Assembly (NCBI GenBank): GCA_900547745.1
Contig: URHT01000037.1
Span: forward strand, 1 to 13,635
Direction of reading: 5' to 3'
DNA from: an uncultured Eubacteriales bacterium
GTDB lineage: Bacteria; Bacillota; Clostridia; Oscillospirales; Oscillospiraceae
DNA length: 13,635 bases
Made by a program: the position numbers and the translations under genes. Of the stretch, positions 12,582 through 13,635 are shown piece after piece (positions within the stretch are counted from its first letter, which is position 1; each line of letters starts with the position of its first letter). Under the pieces are notes generated by a model that had not been told where the DNA came from, made no database searches, and saw only the letters and a list, made by a program, of their open reading frames with translations.

Positions 12582-13635
12582 ATGAAGACCCACGATTTTT
12601 ATTTTGACCTGCCGCCGGCGCTTATCGCCCAGACGCCCATCCAGCGGCGTGACGCCTCCCGGCTGCTGGTGCTGGATAAGAACACCGGTGCCACGGAGCA
12701 CCGGCATTTCTTCGACCTGCCGGCGTATCTGCGCCCCGGCGACTGCCTGATCCTCAACAACTCCCGTGTGCTGCCGGCTCGTCTGCTGGGCCACCGCGTA
12801 CCGGGCGGCGGCGCCTGCGAGATACTGCTGCTCATCGACCGGGGAGATAACGTGTGGGAGTGCCTTGTTCGTCCCGGCAAGAAGCTGCGTACCGGCGCGA
12901 AGGTTTCCTTCGGCGATGGGGAGCTGACAGCGGAAATCACGGAGGAGCTGCCAGACGGCAACCGTCTGGTGCGCTTCTTTTACGAGGGCATCTTTCTGGA
13001 GGTGCTGGATCGTCTGGGCAAGATGCCGCTGCCGCCCTACATCAAGGAGGAGCTGCAGGATCGTGAGCGCTACCAGACCGTCTACTCCAAGGTGAACGGC
13101 TCTGCCGCCGCGCCCACCGCCGGCCTGCACTTCACGCCGGAGCTGCTGGAGCGTATCCGGCAAATGGGTGTAAAGGTCGGATACGTTACACTGCATGTGG
13201 GCCTTGGCACCTTCCGCCCCGTGAAGGAGGAGGAGATCACCGACCACGCCATGCACAGCGAGTACTGCGTCATTCCACAGGAGACAGCGGATCTCATCAA
13301 CGAGACGAAGCAGAGCGGCGGCCGGGTCATCTGTGTGGGCACCACAAGCTGCCGCACGGTGGAGTCGCAGGCGGCGGAGGACGGCACCATGCGGGCCTGC
13401 GCCGGCTGGACGGACATTTTCATCTATCCGGGCTACCGTTTCAAGGTCATGGACGCGCTGATCACCAACTTCCACCTGCCGGAGTCCACGCTTATCATGC
13501 TGGTTTCGGCGCTGGCGGGCCGGGAGAACGTGCTGGCAGCCTACAAGGAAGCGGTGGAAAAGCGCTACCGTTTCTTCTCATTCGGCGATGCGATGTTTAT
13601 TGGAGACGTGATGCCCTCCAAGGCCGAAAACGGCG
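12582..13635 (+). CDS. queA: S-adenosylmethionine:tRNA ribosyltransferase-isomerase (5' part)
   Basis: QueA transfers and rearranges the ribosyl group of S-adenosylmethionine onto 7-aminomethyl-deazaguanine at the wobble position of tRNAs for Asp, Asn, His and Tyr, giving epoxyqueuosine. The frame begins at ATG 12582 (MKTHDFYFDLPPALIAQTP, the typical family start) and stays open to the window end, giving 351 codons; since the family is about 340-350 residues, only a few codons should be missing. Visible signatures are ILNNSRVLPARL, SAAAPTAGLHFTPELL, TLHVGLGTFRPV, CVGTTSCRTVES and TNFHLPESTLIMLVSALAG. Its own promoter lies just upstream. tRNA-Tyr, substrate of the neighbouring tyrS, is also a QueA substrate, but separate promoters argue against direct coupling. 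Confidence 0.97.
   Translation, partial: MKTHDFYFDLPPALIAQTPIQRRDASRLLVLDKNTGATEHRHFFDLPAYLRPGDCLILNNSRVLPARLLGHRVPGGGACEILLLIDRGDNVWECLVRPGKKLRTGAKVSFGDGELTAEITEELPDGNRLVRFFYEGIFLEVLDRLGKMPLPPYIKEELQDRERYQTVYSKVNGSAAAPTAGLHFTPELLERIRQMGVKVGYVTLHVGLGTFRPVKEEEITDHAMHSEYCVIPQETADLINETKQSGGRVICVGTTSCRTVESQAAEDGTMRACAGWTDIFIYPGYRFKVMDALITNFHLPESTLIMLVSALAGRENVLAAYKEAVEKRYRFFSFGDAMFIGDVMPSKAENG

Overview
The window looks like chromosome from a GC-rich anaerobic member of the Clostridia, most likely an Oscillospirales-type gut bacterium. This is inferred from four things: the gene order dxs-tlyA-nadK-argR-recN, a T-box-controlled tyrS, a NifU-like/GGGtGRT gene pair, and strong Shine-Dalgarno sites with sigma-A promoters. 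No insertion sequence, phage gene, tRNA, rRNA or CRISPR array was seen.

Layout. (1) 1-1406, plus strand: the 3' end of a NifU-like Fe-S scaffold gene, then a complete GGGtGRT-family gene, closed by a bidirectional terminator near 1540-1575. (2) 1636-3707, minus strand: a 75-aa basic protein with its own promoter; a 21-codon cysteine-rich micropeptide gene with near-ideal promoter and ribosome site; a coupled three-gene operon of small unnamed helical/proline-rich proteins; and a 157-aa protein with one N-terminal membrane anchor. (3) 3820-10776, plus strand: a promoter, then about 650 nt of non-coding, highly structured sequence that I identify as an OLE RNA (ornate, large, extremophilic RNA). 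It is followed by oapA, the four-helix membrane protein that anchors OLE, and then dxs, tlyA, nadK, argR and recN, packed with short gaps or overlaps. (4) 10811-12404: a consensus promoter, a tyrosine T-box riboswitch (UAC specifier, T-box motif, terminator) and tyrS. (5) 12405-13635: an unexplained 20-bp palindrome, a strong hairpin, a promoter and the 5' part of queA, cut by the window end.

The headline item is the OLE RNA/OapA ribonucleoprotein locus. Published work in Halalkalibacterium (Bacillus) halodurans places OLE at the membrane with OapA and links it to alcohol, cold and magnesium stress. In B. halodurans OLE follows ispA within the isoprenoid operon. Here the region upstream is divergent, and OLE appears to start the operon from its own promoter. 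The genes downstream mix isoprenoid precursor synthesis (dxs), rRNA methylation (tlyA), NADP supply (nadK), arginine control (argR) and DNA repair (recN). Less well described items are the micropeptide gene and the three-gene operon beside it, in which two proteins share an SDP-containing helical motif.
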